Assembly: GCA_009841225.1 (NCBI GenBank)
Contig: VXMF01000035.1
Location: 1-49,400, forward strand
Length of the DNA: 49,400 bases
Direction of reading: 5' to 3'
Source: Terriglobia bacterium
Lineage (GTDB): Bacteria > Acidobacteriota > Terriglobia > Bryobacterales > UBA6623
Part shown: positions 26,201 to 35,535 of the stretch, piece after piece
Position numbering within the stretch: the first letter of the stretch is position 1
Layout of the letters: each line of letters starts with the position of its first letter
The notes under the pieces: model-generated
Told to the model about the DNA's origin: nothing
Databases searched by the model: none
The model's input: the letters and a program-made list of their open reading frames with translations, nothing else
Made by a program: the position numbers and the translations under genes

Positions 26201-26271
26201 ACGGCACGCCCGTGAGTCGCAATTGAGCAAATAGCGAATACTAGGAACCGTGCAATCGTTAGACGATACAT
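23218..26271 (-). CDS. TonB-dependent receptor with carboxypeptidase-regulatory-like domain
   Basis: The protein has 1017 residues: a signal peptide (about 1-25, ending HGRAVAQ), a regulatory-like beta domain (about 29-118; VLVTDQTGGAIPGAEVEF), and a plug with GVLSVQTKSGSNRFHGSL. The long barrel ends in LRLVF with the terminal Phe expected of outer-membrane barrels. It is of the same broad class as the receptor at 526-3873 but clearly divergent from it. No good ribosome site precedes the ATG. A weak promoter candidate on the minus strand is TTGACC (26317-26312) and TGTAAT (26292-26287) with 19-base spacing. It is convergent with the M56-TonB gene, a natural candidate partner for that TonB domain. 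The ligand is unknown. Confidence 0.9.
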   Translation of the reverse strand: MYRLTIARFLVFAICSIATHGRAVAQQQVGGLRVLVTDQTGGAIPGAEVEFRSPALIRPALGTTDEQGLVFNGNLPPGDYTVRVQAEDFQAAVNTNVSVQIGRTFLVEMPLEVGQLDSTIVVEAGTAVIDTFKSEQSAVFSGNRLTDAAGGRDFTDYARYAPSVNIEALAGNVSHKGRSVRGISVDGSSGAENVFYVDGIDTTSMYNGLNNQNLRVETVQEFQLKTAGYEAEFGGAMGGVLSVQTKSGSNRFHGSLLWYGSGSALNGAPNKRLRLDPAQDTDVAEYVYDPEDELLTNEFGFTLGGPVWRDRAWFFGAFLPQVRNRSRAVTFTSGESGVFERNDRLRSTTSKIDAQPAQNVRLMASWASDSAKWKGGLPNLDGTSNPDFQWSEEGYEYPGYTIAGAALFTPTPTFVMDVRWGLNAIQTEQLLGPQQVRHRFVESPGRIGFATDSPLYRPRGFYSISHGASFETSQDFQKKSTVSVTASSLANLAGQQHNLRIGWQLSGLAHDINDSYKYDYLLYRYTRPYTMVDGTVRTSSCTGPDGIAYEPCGYYELRSPFGVVANVGTNRHALFVQDSWTVSGALTLNLGLRMEREEIPSFSDLPEFSGAAFKWNFFDKIAPRVGFAYDVLGNAKLKLVGSWGRFYDAMKLEMAQGSFGGFKWLSHYYLMDDSTLDWSRIGGLSGQASYPGTFLETRNWRIPSFEDLDPDLRPMRMTGTVVGLEYEVATNSVLSFRYTRKNLDTAIEDVGRQTPAGEAYYITNPGRGLSVDRFTEVGLPPTPKPKRIYDALEARLRKAFRNNWLADFAYVYSRLRGLYSGLGSSDENGRLSPNVDRDFDLWFLNYDSKGNFVDGPLGTDRPHQFKANWAYITPWKMEVGGFFRAMSGTPISRTVDLEHVDVLVDNRGSDGRNPAWTQTDLSVIQRFYPFSDESKWFELNFNVINAFNQKTAFRTFRRLYRQTLPLWQPGDPVSQVLNGYDYQAIAASQGAIQDPRFLMRNRFLDPITARFGLRLVF

Positions 26272-26380
26272 TTATCGTCAGATGGTATTACACCTGCCCT
26301 TAACGGACTCAGGTCAAGTCTTGTCTGATAACCCAGCAGGGCCAGCCAAAGTCAGCCGGTCGGTGAGCGGAGCAATGCGT

Positions 26381-28150
26381 ATGGCGAGAAGGGCTAAGGG
26401 GGGCACGAGATTGACTAGCTGGTGGACCAGCTGTTGCGTGCTCGGGATCGCGGCGTCGCTGGCCGCCCAGCCAGTGCTCGTGCTTGACCAAGCCAAGGAA
26501 CCTCCTTCATGGGCCGTTGCAGAGCGCCAACTCCTCGAGGCTGCGTCTGACGGCGTGCAAGCCTTCTTCGACCGCTTCGTGGACGCCCGCGGCTACCTGA
26601 AATGCGTTGAGCGCTGGGGCGGAAACGACGGGGCGGATGACGCGATGGAGAATTTCGGCGGCTGGACGCTGCTTTATGCTCTCGGGGGACGGGACTCAGT
26701 ACTCGACCTCTACAAGCGGGCTTGGGAGGGTCATATCCGCCAGTACACGCAGGCTCGCGCCCCCGGCATCGAAATGGCCGAGCACGGCATGTACTGGCGG
26801 GAGTTCGTCACGTCGTTCGACTGGGAGCACACGGGGGAAGCGCTGGCCGCATTCAACCTATACGGATTGGCTGCGCCCGGGGATCCGCTGTACCGGACTA
26901 GGACGACGCGGTTCGCCGACTTCTATACGGGAGACGATCCGGACGCTGACAACTACGACCGCGACCTCAAGATCATCAAGAGCCTCCATAACGGCAGCAG
27001 GGGGGCCAAGCTGACTCCGGCGACCGAGATGGATTGGGGCGGGTTGCCCGTCGACGGTGCTCCAGAGCGCCTGACCCGCTACTCCACCGCGTCGAACATC
27101 CGGGGCGATCACCCGCTGAACCTCTGTGCCACGGCCCTAGGCTTCAACGCTTTCGCGCTCACGGGAGAGCAGCGGTATCGCGACTGGGCCGTGGAGTACG
27201 CCCGTGCGTGGCATGACCGGGTCACGCAGAACGGCGGGAACATCCCGACCAACATCGGCCTGGATGGAACGATCGGCGGGGAGTGGGGCGGCAAGTGGTA
27301 TGGCGGCGTGTTCGGATGGAACTTCTGGCCCCAGTCCGATGGACGCAACTACTTCATCCGCGGACCTCGAATCGCCTTCGGAATCGGCGTCATGTTGACG
27401 GGAGATCCTGGATTCGTGGAGCCGCTGCGCCGTCAGGTCGCCAACTTGTACGCGGCAAAGAGAACAGAGGGCGGTCGTGTGCTGCTGCCGAGAAAGCACG
27501 GGGACGACGGCTTCTATGGCTACACCCCGGGCCAGCACCTGGATGTCCAGCGCGACGTGTACCTCTTCACATTCGATCGGTCCGACCTTGAGGGGCTCGC
27601 CCACGATCCATGGATCCGATACCTCGACGGGGACAACCCGGACTATCCGACGCAAGCGCTGCAGACCGACCTGAGCGCGATCCGGGTGCGGCTCGATGCT
27701 ATGCGGAACGACGATTCAATTGACTACGAGCGCCCCTCGGATTATACGCAGCGATTCAATCCAGCCGTCACCAATTCGCTCGTGGAACTCGCCCTCGGAG
27801 CGAACCCACCAGGACGGGCAGGCAATATCCTGCACGCCCGATTGTTCTATTACGATCCCGCTCGGAAGCGGCCCGGCTTGCCGGAGCAAGTCGCAGCCCT
27901 CGTCGACGCCATCACTCCGTCCAGCGTTCGCGTCCATCTGGTGAACCTCGACCCGATGCGGGCGCGTCGCCTGGTCGTGCAGGCCGGGGCGTACAGCGAG
28001 CATGGCTTCACCGACGTGCGCACTGGAGACGCTTCCGTTCGCGTTGGCGGCGATCGATTCGAAGTCCTCCTTGAGCCGGGGGCCGGCGGCATCCTGGAGA
28101 TTGGCATGGCTCTGTATGCAAACCAGCCGGCTTTTCGCGGTCTTCCGTGA
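26381..28150 (+). CDS. secreted protein of unknown function, possibly an alpha/alpha-barrel
   Basis: The start at ATG 26381 is chosen because GGAG (26369-26372) lies eight bases upstream and because it leads into a signal-like segment (about 12-30, VLGIAASLAAQ); other starts are 26375 and 26282. The 589-residue protein has many Trp and aromatic-rich helical segments: MENFGGWTLLYALGG, EMAEHGMYWREFVTSFDWEHTGEAL, GGKWYGGVFGWNFWP. Regular helices in the first three quarters and a beta-rich C-terminus recall six-hairpin glycosidase or polysaccharide-lyase folds, but I recognise no catalytic motif, so this stays a guess. It diverges from the receptor gene across only 110 bases, which would fit an uptake-and-degradation pair. 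Confidence 0.7.
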   Translation: MARRAKGGTRLTSWWTSCCVLGIAASLAAQPVLVLDQAKEPPSWAVAERQLLEAASDGVQAFFDRFVDARGYLKCVERWGGNDGADDAMENFGGWTLLYALGGRDSVLDLYKRAWEGHIRQYTQARAPGIEMAEHGMYWREFVTSFDWEHTGEALAAFNLYGLAAPGDPLYRTRTTRFADFYTGDDPDADNYDRDLKIIKSLHNGSRGAKLTPATEMDWGGLPVDGAPERLTRYSTASNIRGDHPLNLCATALGFNAFALTGEQRYRDWAVEYARAWHDRVTQNGGNIPTNIGLDGTIGGEWGGKWYGGVFGWNFWPQSDGRNYFIRGPRIAFGIGVMLTGDPGFVEPLRRQVANLYAAKRTEGGRVLLPRKHGDDGFYGYTPGQHLDVQRDVYLFTFDRSDLEGLAHDPWIRYLDGDNPDYPTQALQTDLSAIRVRLDAMRNDDSIDYERPSDYTQRFNPAVTNSLVELALGANPPGRAGNILHARLFYYDPARKRPGLPEQVAALVDAITPSSVRVHLVNLDPMRARRLVVQAGAYSEHGFTDVRTGDASVRVGGDRFEVLLEPGAGGILEIGMALYANQPAFRGLP

Positions 28151-28466
28151 CCGGGGCCAGCCAGAAGGACGCACATAGCGAGCCAAAGACGCACCTTGCC
28201 AGCCCGGCGTGACCGTTGAGGCGCCGCCGTCCATGCCTGCCATCGGTGGTTCCGGAGCTGTCTGCCGCATGCCAGATGCCAGCACGTCGGCACCGATCCT
28301 GGTTGCGAGCACTCGCCCCTCATCCGGCGGTCGGAGCAAGTAAGGCCACTTTCGCGCAGTCCGTTTCGGTGCCTGCGCCTCACGACCATCGTTCGGCATA
28401 GGGCTCCTGCGTGGGTTAGGCACTTTTTGGGGTCGGCGCGCTCGCTTGGATTGCGCCCGCATGACG
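28151..28466. other. intergenic region upstream of uvrB, no gene recognised
   Basis: Minus-strand open frames cross this region, one with a signal-like segment (VRLWLAMCVLLAGPGHG), but they run into the 3' end of the preceding gene and show no family motif. Beyond the uvrB control region at its right end I see nothing supportable. Confidence 0.35.
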
Positions 28467-28494
28467 TTGAATTGAACGCCCGTCTCAGTACACT
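28467..28494 (+). promoter_or_regulatory. uvrB promoter
   Basis: TTGAAT (28467-28472) and TACACT (28489-28494) are 16 bases apart. The -10 box ends eight bases before the uvrB ATG, so the transcript would start at or next to the start codon. Confidence 0.5.
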
Positions 28495-28499
28495 GAGAC
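28482..28499. promoter_or_regulatory. 18-bp perfect palindrome over the uvrB -10 region (candidate SOS operator)
   Basis: GTCTCAGT and ACTGAGAC are perfect inverted repeats with a two-base centre. The palindrome covers the predicted -10 box and ends three bases before the uvrB ATG. uvrB is a LexA target in many bacteria; the sequence differs from the E. coli and Bacillus LexA boxes, so the binding protein is inference. Confidence 0.55.
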
Positions 28500-28502
28500 C
28501 AG

Positions 28503-30512
28503 ATGGGATTCCGTCTGGCGTCCGACTACAGCCCTCGCGGCGACCAGTCCACGGCGATTGACCAGCTAGTTGCCGGCGCGCGGAACGGAGACAGCCATCA
28601 GGTCCTGCTTGGCGTTACGGGCTCGGGCAAGACCTACACCGTCGCCAAGGTGATCGAGGCGCTGCAGCGTCCCACGCTGGTGCTGGCGCACAACAAGACT
28701 CTCGGCGCGCAGCTCTACCACGAGTTCCAATCGTTCTTTCCGGAGAACGCGGTGGAGTACTTCGTCAGCTATTACGACTACTACCAGCCCGAAGCGTACA
28801 TGCCGGCCAGCGACACCTATATCGAGAAGGAGTCCACGATCAACGACGATCTGAACAAACTCCGCCTCGCGGCGACGAAGTCTCTCTTCGAACGCCGCGA
28901 CTGCCTGATCGTGGCCAGCGTCAGCTGCATCTATGGTCTCGGCTCGCCCGATGCCTACTACGACATGCTGCTCATGCTCGAGCAGGGCCAGCGCATCTCG
29001 CGCAAGGAGATCACCCGCCAGCTCGTCAAGATTCTATACAGCCGCAAGGACCTCGGGGACTTCGAGCGGGGCTCGTTTCGCGTCATCGGCGACGTCATCG
29101 AAGTCTTTCCGCCTTATGACGACTTGGCGTACCGGATCGAGCTGTGGGGCGACGAGGTGGACGCACTGCTGCAGTTCGACCCGCTCTTGGGAGAGGTCAA
29201 GCAGACCTACCAGCGGCTGCCGATCTATCCTGCCAGCCACTATGTGATGTCCAACGAAACCATGCTGCGGGCGCTTGACAGCATCACCGAGGAGCTCGAT
29301 TGGCGCACGGCGCAGCTCAAGGAGAGCGGCAAGCTGTTGGAAGCCCAGCGCCTCAGCCAGCGGACCCAGTTCGATATGGAGATGATGCGAGAAATCGGCT
29401 ATTGCCACGGCATCGAGAACTACTCGCGGCACTTCTCCGACCGCCAGCCGGGCGAGCCCCCTCCGACTCTGCTGGACTATCTTCCCAAGGACACTCTGAT
29501 GTTCGTCGACGAGAGCCACCAGACGATCCCGCAGCTTCGCGCCATGTACCATGGCGACCGTTCGCGCAAGGAGCGGCTGGTCGAATACGGGTTCCGCCTT
29601 CCCAGCGCCTTGGACAACCGGCCGCTGAGGTTCGACGAGTTCCAGGCACGGACCTTCCAATTGATCTACGTCTCCGCCACGCCCGGCCCGTACGAGCTCG
29701 AAAGAGCCGAGGGGGTGGTGGCCGAGCAGGTGATTCGCCCGACGGGGCTGCTCGATCCCGAGGTCGAGGTGCGGCCCGTGAAAGGGCAGGTCGACGACTT
29801 GCTGCGCGAAATCCGCTTGCGCGCGGAGGCCGGCGAACGAGCGCTGGTCACGACCTTGACCAAGCGCATGGCCGAGGACTTGGCCGAGTACTACGCCGAG
29901 GCCGGCGTGCGCTGCCGCTACCTGCACTCCGAGGTGGACACCCTGGATCGGGTCAAGACCCTGCGCGACCTGCGGCGCGGCGAGTTCGACCTGCTGGTGG
30001 GCATCAACCTGCTGCGCGAGGGGCTCGACCTGCCGGAAGTGTCGCTGGTCGCGATCCTAGACGCGGACAAGGAGGGGTTCCTGCGCTCGGAGGGATCCCT
30101 GATCCAGACAATGGGGCGCGCCGCCCGCAACGTGCATGGCAAGGCGATACTGTATGCCGACCGCATGACCGATAGCATGAGTCGCGCCATCGACGAGACT
30201 ACCCGGCGCCGAAAATTGCAGCGGGCGTACAACGAGGCCAACGGCATCAGTCCCGAGACGATCGTCAAGCCGATCTCAATGACTCTTGCCAAGATCGTCG
30301 ATGCGGACTATGTCGATGTGCCAGTCGAGCCGAGGTCAGAGGACATGCCAGACTCTCCCGAAGACCTTGAAGCCATGATTGCCCGACTGGAACGTCAAAT
30401 GCGGGAGGCCGCGCAGAAGTTCGAATTCGAGCGGGCTGCGGCACTGAGGGACCGCGTGCGAGCGCTACGAGCCGATCACTTGGATATTCCTGCGGCGCCT
30501 GTGGCCGGCTGA
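28503..30512 (+). CDS. uvrB: excinuclease ABC subunit B
   Basis: The full-length 669-residue protein has Walker [16 protein letters not shown] near 38-52 and the family block [17 protein letters not shown] that forms the beta-hairpin region. It has the DExx-box [11 protein letters not shown], helicase motifs [31 protein letters not shown] and a C-terminal UVR motif (about 620-655) that binds UvrC. UvrB receives damaged DNA from UvrA and positions the UvrC cuts in nucleotide excision repair. The ATG lacks a ribosome site and lies eight bases after a -10-like box and three bases after an 18-bp palindrome. The gene is followed by coaBC after 43 bases. uvrA is also in this window at 42921. Confidence 0.98.
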   Translation: MGFRLASDYSPRGDQSTAIDQLVAGARNGDSHQVLLGVTGSGKTYTVAKVIEALQRPTLVLAHNKTLGAQLYHEFQSFFPENAVEYFVSYYDYYQPEAYMPASDTYIEKESTINDDLNKLRLAATKSLFERRDCLIVASVSCIYGLGSPDAYYDMLLMLEQGQRISRKEITRQLVKILYSRKDLGDFERGSFRVIGDVIEVFPPYDDLAYRIELWGDEVDALLQFDPLLGEVKQTYQRLPIYPASHYVMSNETMLRALDSITEELDWRTAQLKESGKLLEAQRLSQRTQFDMEMMREIGYCHGIENYSRHFSDRQPGEPPPTLLDYLPKDTLMFVDESHQTIPQLRAMYHGDRSRKERLVEYGFRLPSALDNRPLRFDEFQARTFQLIYVSATPGPYELERAEGVVAEQVIRPTGLLDPEVEVRPVKGQVDDLLREIRLRAEAGERALVTTLTKRMAEDLAEYYAEAGVRCRYLHSEVDTLDRVKTLRDLRRGEFDLLVGINLLREGLDLPEVSLVAILDADKEGFLRSEGSLIQTMGRAARNVHGKAILYADRMTDSMSRAIDETTRRRKLQRAYNEANGISPETIVKPISMTLAKIVDADYVDVPVEPRSEDMPDSPEDLEAMIARLERQMREAAQKFEFERAAALRDRVRALRADHLDIPAAPVAG

Positions 30513-30555
30513 GGCCGTGGCAGCCTACCTATACTGAGAGTGGTAGGTGAGGTCG

Positions 30556-31773
30556 ATGAGCGACCAGAGCACAGTCTTGCTGGGCGTGACCGGCGGGATT
30601 GCCGCATACAAGTCGGCTGAATTGGTGCGGGCTCTCCAGTCGGACGGGCACGCCGTGCAGGCAGTCCTGACCAAGGCTGCCACCAAGTTCATCACTCCTC
30701 TCACCATCGCTTCCTTGACCGGCAACAAGGTCATCACGGACCTGTTCGACGACAGTTCCCCTGACGAGACGCTGCACAGCGCCATTGCCCACATCGATGT
30801 CGCTCAGCGCGCCGACGTTCTGCTTGTCGCGCCCGCGTCGGCGGACATTCTCGCCAAGTTCGCGCTGGGGCTCGCAGACGACTTCCTCAGCACGGCCCAT
30901 CTCGCCTTTCGCGGGCCGCTCGTGCTGGCACCGTCCATGAACACGAACATGTGGGAGCATCCCGCGACCCGCGAGAACCTAGCCGCCCTCCGGACCCGCG
31001 GCGCTCGCATCGTCGAGCCGGGAGTCGGAGAACTCGCCTGTGGCACGGTCGGGCCCGGAAGACTGGCGGAGTTGGGCGACATCGTTGCCGCAGTGCGTTC
31101 GGCCTTGAGGGCCGACGGTGATCTTCAGGACGAGTGCGTATTGATCACCGCCGGACCCACGCGCGAAGCGCTTGATCCGGTTCGCTATATTTCGAACCGC
31201 TCTAGCGGGCGGATGGGCTTCGCGCTCGCGGACGAGGCCGCTAGGCGCGGAGCGCGGGTGCTCCTGATTGCCGGCCCGGTGGCCCTGCCAACCCCTGCTG
31301 GCTGCGAGCGCATCGATGTGGAGAGCGCCGCCGAGATGCACCAGTCCGTGCTGCAACATCTGGGAGAGGCCAGTTTCGCGGTCATGGCAGCCGCCGTGGC
31401 GGACTATCGTCCGGAGCACCAAGCCGCCAGCAAGCTCAAGAAGCGAGATGGCTTGCCGCAACTGTCGCTCGAAGAGACCCCGGATATCCTGCAGTCCGCC
31501 GCCGCTCACAAGGGCGACCGTGTCCTAGTTGGCTTCGCCGCCGAGACCGACGACCTGGAGGCTAACGGCCGGCGCAAGCTCCAATCAAAGGGCTGCGACC
31601 TCATGGTGGCGAATCCCGTTGGCGGGGCCACGGGGTTCGACACAGAGCTCAACCAAGGCATGCTGCTCGCGGCCGATGGGTCGGTGCAGCGGCTCAGTCC
31701 CATGTCCAAGGCCGAGATGGCTGGGCGGATCCTCGACGAGGCGATCCGCCTGCGCAAACGCATGGCAGCCTGA
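30556..31773 (+). CDS. coaBC: bifunctional phosphopantothenoylcysteine decarboxylase / phosphopantothenate-cysteine ligase
   Basis: The start at ATG 30556 gives 405 residues and has GGTGAGG upstream; GTG 30547 in the same frame is less likely. The N-terminal CoaC flavoprotein domain shows LGVTGGIAAYKS, the active-site His region (AHIDVAQRADVLLVAPASAD) and PSMNTNMWEHP. The C-terminal CoaB domain shows TAGPTREALDPVRYISNRSSGRMGFALA and KLKKRDG. It carries out two steps of coenzyme A synthesis, joining cysteine to 4'-phosphopantothenate and then decarboxylating it. A TATACT hexamer (30530-30535) upstream may be a -10 box, although no -35 partner is visible. The uracil-DNA glycosylase gene follows after 13 bases. 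Confidence 0.97.
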   Translation: MSDQSTVLLGVTGGIAAYKSAELVRALQSDGHAVQAVLTKAATKFITPLTIASLTGNKVITDLFDDSSPDETLHSAIAHIDVAQRADVLLVAPASADILAKFALGLADDFLSTAHLAFRGPLVLAPSMNTNMWEHPATRENLAALRTRGARIVEPGVGELACGTVGPGRLAELGDIVAAVRSALRADGDLQDECVLITAGPTREALDPVRYISNRSSGRMGFALADEAARRGARVLLIAGPVALPTPAGCERIDVESAAEMHQSVLQHLGEASFAVMAAAVADYRPEHQAASKLKKRDGLPQLSLEETPDILQSAAAHKGDRVLVGFAAETDDLEANGRRKLQSKGCDLMVANPVGGATGFDTELNQGMLLAADGSVQRLSPMSKAEMAGRILDEAIRLRKRMAA

Positions 31774-31786
31774 AGCGGCCTGGGAC

Positions 31787-32590
31787 ATGTCCGAGCACGC
31801 TCTGCGCAAGCACTTGGAGTTCTACCGGGATCTGGGCTTCGAGGAGCTATTCGTCGGATCTGCCCAGACCGGATCAGAGCGTGCGTCCGAGAATCCGGAA
31901 ACGAATGCCGCTGCTGGCGCGGAAGTGTGGGTAGAACGGGCCCCCACACCAGCGGTGTCTTCGGATGAATCGCTAGCTGCGGCGCCGCCGGCCTCGGACG
32001 CAGGTTCAGAGCAGCAGCTATCGCCGCTGCAGGTCATTCAAGAAGACATAGGTGATTGCACCCGCTGCCGCTTGCACAAGGGTCGCAAGACGATCGTGTT
32101 CGGCAGTGGAAACCCGTCCGCCAAGCTTGTGTTTATCGGCGAAGGCCCCGGGGCCGACGAGGATGCGCAGGGGCTACCGTTCGTCGGCAGGGCGGGCCAA
32201 CTGCTCACGCGCATGATCGACGGCACGTGCGAGCGAATCGGGCTGCCGATCCGGCGGCCCGACGTCTACATCTGCAACGTCGTCAAGTGCCGTCCGCCCG
32301 ACAACCGCGCGCCCGAGTTGGACGAGATGGAAGTCTGCGGGCAGTTTCTATTCCGGCAAGTCAAGGCCATCCAGCCCAAGGCGATTTGCGTCTTGGGCGG
32401 TACCGCCGCCAAAGCTCTCCTCAGGCCCGGCGTGGGAATCACGAAACTGCGCGGCAACTGGACCGAATGGGGCGGAATCCGTGTGATGCCGACCTACCAC
32501 CCGTCCTATCTGCTGCGTGGGTACAACCCTGAAGGCAAGCGCCAGGCGTTCGAAGACCTCAAGGAGGTCTTCACCTACGTCTACAAGTGA
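31787..32590 (+). CDS. type 4 (iron-sulfur) uracil-DNA glycosylase
   Basis: The protein has 267 residues from ATG 31787; the longer frame overlaps coaBC. An N-terminal helix (1-25) and an Ala/Glu-rich low-complexity linker (27-80) precede the catalytic domain. Four cysteines, C91, C94, C168 and C184, match the [4Fe-4S] ligands of family 4. Motif A is GEGPGADED (118-126), followed by [12 protein letters not shown], and the late motif is YHPSYLLR with His238. The enzyme removes uracil from DNA to start base excision repair. It lies 13 bases after coaBC and is probably cotranscribed with it. The next gene is convergent and begins only 12 bases past the stop. Confidence 0.94.
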   Translation: MSEHALRKHLEFYRDLGFEELFVGSAQTGSERASENPETNAAAGAEVWVERAPTPAVSSDESLAAAPPASDAGSEQQLSPLQVIQEDIGDCTRCRLHKGRKTIVFGSGNPSAKLVFIGEGPGADEDAQGLPFVGRAGQLLTRMIDGTCERIGLPIRRPDVYICNVVKCRPPDNRAPELDEMEVCGQFLFRQVKAIQPKAICVLGGTAAKALLRPGVGITKLRGNWTEWGGIRVMPTYHPSYLLRGYNPEGKRQAFEDLKEVFTYVYK

Positions 32591-32602
32591 GGGTGGCCGG
32601 GG

Positions 32603-33640
32603 CTAGCGCTCCACGCGGCCCGAGCCGCCGCCTTGCATCAGCGCCAGCACCTCTTTGGCCGAGAAGCGGTTGAAGTCACCGGGCACGGAGTGCTTGAGGC
32701 AGGAGGCCGCGACCGCAAACTCCAAGGCCTTTGCCTTGTCGTCAGGTAACAGGTGCAACCCGCCGATGAGTCCGCCCGAGAACGAATCCCCGCCGCCGAC
32801 GCGGTCTACGATGTGCGTGATCTCGTACTTGCGGCTGAGGTAGAAGTTGTCGCCGTCATACAGGCAGGCTGACCAGCCGTTGTGGGAGGCCGACACCGAT
32901 TCCCTCAGCGTGATGGCCTGCATCTTCAGGTTCGGGAAACGCTCGAGCATCAGCTTTGCCAGCTGTTCGTAGCGTTCGACGTTCAGGCTGCCCGATTCGA
33001 CATCGACATCTTCCACCGAGATGCCGAGCGACTTCTGGCAGTCCTCTTCGTTGGCGATGCCGACGTCCACGTGCCGCACGATGTCCGGCATGACCTCGGG
33101 AGCGGTCTTGCCGTACTTCCAGAGCTTCTTGCGGAAGTTGTAATCGCAGGAAACCGTTAGGCCCTTGTCCCTAGCCGCCCTCACCGCTTCCATAGACAAG
33201 TCGGCGCAGCCTTGGCTCAGCGCAGGCGTGATGCCGGTGATGTGAAACCAAGTGGCCCCGGCCAAGATCGCGTCCCAGTCGAAGTCCCCAGGACCGGCCT
33301 GCGCGATCGAGCTGTCCGCACGGTCATAGAGCACCTTCGAGGGACGCTGGTTCGCGCCGGTCTCCAGAAAGTAGACGCCGACGCGGCCCGGCTTGCGCAC
33401 GATGTCGCCGCATTCGACGCCGAGACCCCGTAGTTGCGCGATGCAGCTGTCAGCGAGAAAGTTGTCGTCCGGAAACGCAGTAACGAACGAGCTCGGAATT
33501 CCGTAGTTCGCCACCGACACAGCGACATTCGCCTCGCCGCCGCCGAATGTCGCCACAAAGCTGGGGGACTGGAACGGGCGCTCCAGGTAGGGCGGCGCGA
33601 GACGCAGCATGATCTCGCCAAACGTGACTACTTTGGCCAT
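32603..33640 (-). CDS. PfkB-family sugar kinase, probably 2-keto-3-deoxygluconate kinase
   Basis: The protein has 345 residues. It opens with [14 protein letters not shown], a form common in KDG kinases, then [16 protein letters not shown]. The C-terminal signature is [16 protein letters not shown] with catalytic Asp285. These enzymes phosphorylate 2-keto-3-deoxygluconate or related sugars with ATP, feeding uronic-acid or modified Entner-Doudoroff breakdown. A minus-strand TAAGAT hexamer (33652-33647) lies six bases before the ATG and no ribosome site is present, suggesting a leaderless mRNA. The neighbouring divergent sulfatase fits use of sulfated or acidic polysaccharides. Substrate specificity is not certain. 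Confidence 0.88.
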   Translation of the reverse strand: MAKVVTFGEIMLRLAPPYLERPFQSPSFVATFGGGEANVAVSVANYGIPSSFVTAFPDDNFLADSCIAQLRGLGVECGDIVRKPGRVGVYFLETGANQRPSKVLYDRADSSIAQAGPGDFDWDAILAGATWFHITGITPALSQGCADLSMEAVRAARDKGLTVSCDYNFRKKLWKYGKTAPEVMPDIVRHVDVGIANEEDCQKSLGISVEDVDVESGSLNVERYEQLAKLMLERFPNLKMQAITLRESVSASHNGWSACLYDGDNFYLSRKYEITHIVDRVGGGDSFSGGLIGGLHLLPDDKAKALEFAVAASCLKHSVPGDFNRFSAKEVLALMQGGGSGRVER

Positions 33641-33749
33641 AGATCGATCTTAGCTCGCAAGGGATTGCGGGCCGCGCGGGTCGGGCCGCCTGCTACGGAA
33701 CCCTGGGTCGGGGCGACTGCGCCCGGTGTGGATCGGTAGAATCTAGCCG

Positions 33750-35270
33750 ATGCCGTTCATCCGCGCCTTGGCCTTGGGCCTGCTTCCCGCGCTAGCGTTC
33801 GCAGCGCCGAACATCATCTTCGTAATGAGCGACGACCATGCCGTCCCGGCGGTGAGCGCATATGACAACAAGCTGATTTCGACGCCGAATCTCGACCGGC
33901 TTGCCAACGAGGGCGCACGCTTTGATGCGGCGTTCGTGACGAACTCGATCTGCACCCCAAGCCGGGCTGTGGTTTTGACCGGCAAGCATAGCCACAAGAA
34001 CGGCGTCCTGACTCTGTCGGACACCTTCGATGGTTCGCAGCAGACGCTGGCCAAGCTCTTGCAGTCAGCCGGATACTACACCGGAATGATTGGTAAGTGG
34101 CACCTCAAGAGTGAACCAACCGGCTTTGACAAGTATGCGGTCCTGCCCGGTCAGGGGCTCTACTACGATCCGTTCCTCCGCAAGACGGGCAAGTGGCCCG
34201 AACAAGAGCGGAGCGAAGGCTATGTGACCGATGTGATCACCGACGAGGCGCTGAAATTCCTAGAAGGGCGTCCCGAGGACAAGCCCTTCTTCCTGATGTA
34301 CCACCACAAGGCCCCGCATGACGTGTTCGTGCCAAAGCGCGAGCACGAGGACATGTTCGCTGACCCCATCCACGAGCCGCCAACGCTGAACGAGGACGTG
34401 TCCGAGCGAATCGCGCTGCGGGAAACGCTTGAAACGATCGGGTACCGGCACACCTCCTATGGCGTGCCGGAGTGGGCATGGTATCTCAGACGCGTGCGCT
34501 ACGAGCCGGAGGATGTGGAGCGATGGATGCGCGAGCTTGCGGGACTGCGAGGCGCGGCTCTTCGCAAGGCCCAGTACCAGATTTACATGCGGCGCTACCT
34601 GCAGTGCGTGTACTCGATTGACGAGAACATGGGCAGGCTCCTTGAGTATCTCGACCGAAACGGCCTGGCCGAGAACACGCTGGTCGTGTACACCTCCGAT
34701 CAGGGCTTCTTCCTTGGCGAGCACGGCCTGTACGACAAGCGTTTGATGTACGAGCCGGCCTTCCGGATCCCTCTGCTGGTTCGGTGGCCGGAGAAGATCC
34801 CCGCCGGTACTGTCGCCGGAGAGCTAGTCCAGAATCTCGATTTCGCCCCGACGCTGCTGGAGGCAGCCGGGCTGTCGGTTCCGGCCGACATGCAGGGGAG
34901 GAGCCTTCTCGGGATCGCCAGCGGCTCGGCCCCGTCGGACTGGCGTGAGGCAGTCTACTACCGCTATTGGATGAACCGCGCGCACTTCAACATCCCCGCG
35001 CACTTGGGAGTCCGGACGGATCGCTACAAGCTGATCTACTTCTATGACAACGATATAGGTCCGGATGGTGAGGCAGTAGTAAAGGGAGCGCGCGCGAACG
35101 TGCGGGATCCCTTCTGGGAGTTCTACGACCTAGAGTCCGACCCGCTCGAGGTGAGCAACATTTACGATGATCCGTCCCAGCAGGGACGAATCGAGGGGCT
35201 CAAGCAAACGATACACGAATTGCGGAAAAAGTACGGTGACGATCGTGATGGATTGAAGTTCACTGATTGA
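33750..35270 (+). CDS. secreted Cys-type sulfatase
   Basis: The protein has 506 residues. The signal peptide (1-19, ALGLLPALAFAA) leads into the metal-binding start PNIIFVMSDDH (Asp28, Asp29). The sulfatase signature C68-T-P-S-R72 carries the cysteine converted to formylglycine by a maturase that is not in this window. Further motifs are GKWHLKS and YTSDQGFFLGEHGLYDK. It hydrolyses sulfate esters, probably on glycans, in the periplasm or outside. The C-terminus lacks the chitobiase-like tail seen in the decayed gene at 5986-6536. TAGAAT (33737-33742) lies seven bases before the ATG with no ribosome site, again a leaderless pattern. The gene diverges from the sugar kinase. Confidence 0.93.
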   Translation: MPFIRALALGLLPALAFAAPNIIFVMSDDHAVPAVSAYDNKLISTPNLDRLANEGARFDAAFVTNSICTPSRAVVLTGKHSHKNGVLTLSDTFDGSQQTLAKLLQSAGYYTGMIGKWHLKSEPTGFDKYAVLPGQGLYYDPFLRKTGKWPEQERSEGYVTDVITDEALKFLEGRPEDKPFFLMYHHKAPHDVFVPKREHEDMFADPIHEPPTLNEDVSERIALRETLETIGYRHTSYGVPEWAWYLRRVRYEPEDVERWMRELAGLRGAALRKAQYQIYMRRYLQCVYSIDENMGRLLEYLDRNGLAENTLVVYTSDQGFFLGEHGLYDKRLMYEPAFRIPLLVRWPEKIPAGTVAGELVQNLDFAPTLLEAAGLSVPADMQGRSLLGIASGSAPSDWREAVYYRYWMNRAHFNIPAHLGVRTDRYKLIYFYDNDIGPDGEAVVKGARANVRDPFWEFYDLESDPLEVSNIYDDPSQQGRIEGLKQTIHELRKKYGDDRDGLKFTD

Positions 35271-35535
35271 TTCAGAGGCCACGCTCGAATTCTAGTCCCT
35301 GCGTAAGGTCGAAGATTGAGTCTTGGCGGTGGCAGTGCGCCGCCCTCGTCAGTCTGGCCACCGCCGGATGACGTCTTCCCGAGGGAGGCGAATGAAACGA
35401 GTGCGCACCGCATGGCGCAATCTGTTCCTTCCCGATTCGAGACGGAGTGTCGGCAGCCTGTCCCGGCACCAGCCGCGAACGGGACAGCGGACGTGAGTCA
35501 GGAGGGCCCTGCAAGGTGCCTGCTACCCTGCGCTT

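Noticed and set aside
26287..26317. Minus-strand promoter for the second receptor (TTGACC, 19-base spacing, TGTAAT)
   Set aside because: The spacing is long and the -10 weak, so it is mentioned in the gene entry but not listed as a feature.
27716..28462. 248-residue minus-strand frame before uvrB
   Set aside because: More than half overlaps the 3' end of the gene at 26381-28150, and the remainder shows no recognisable family.
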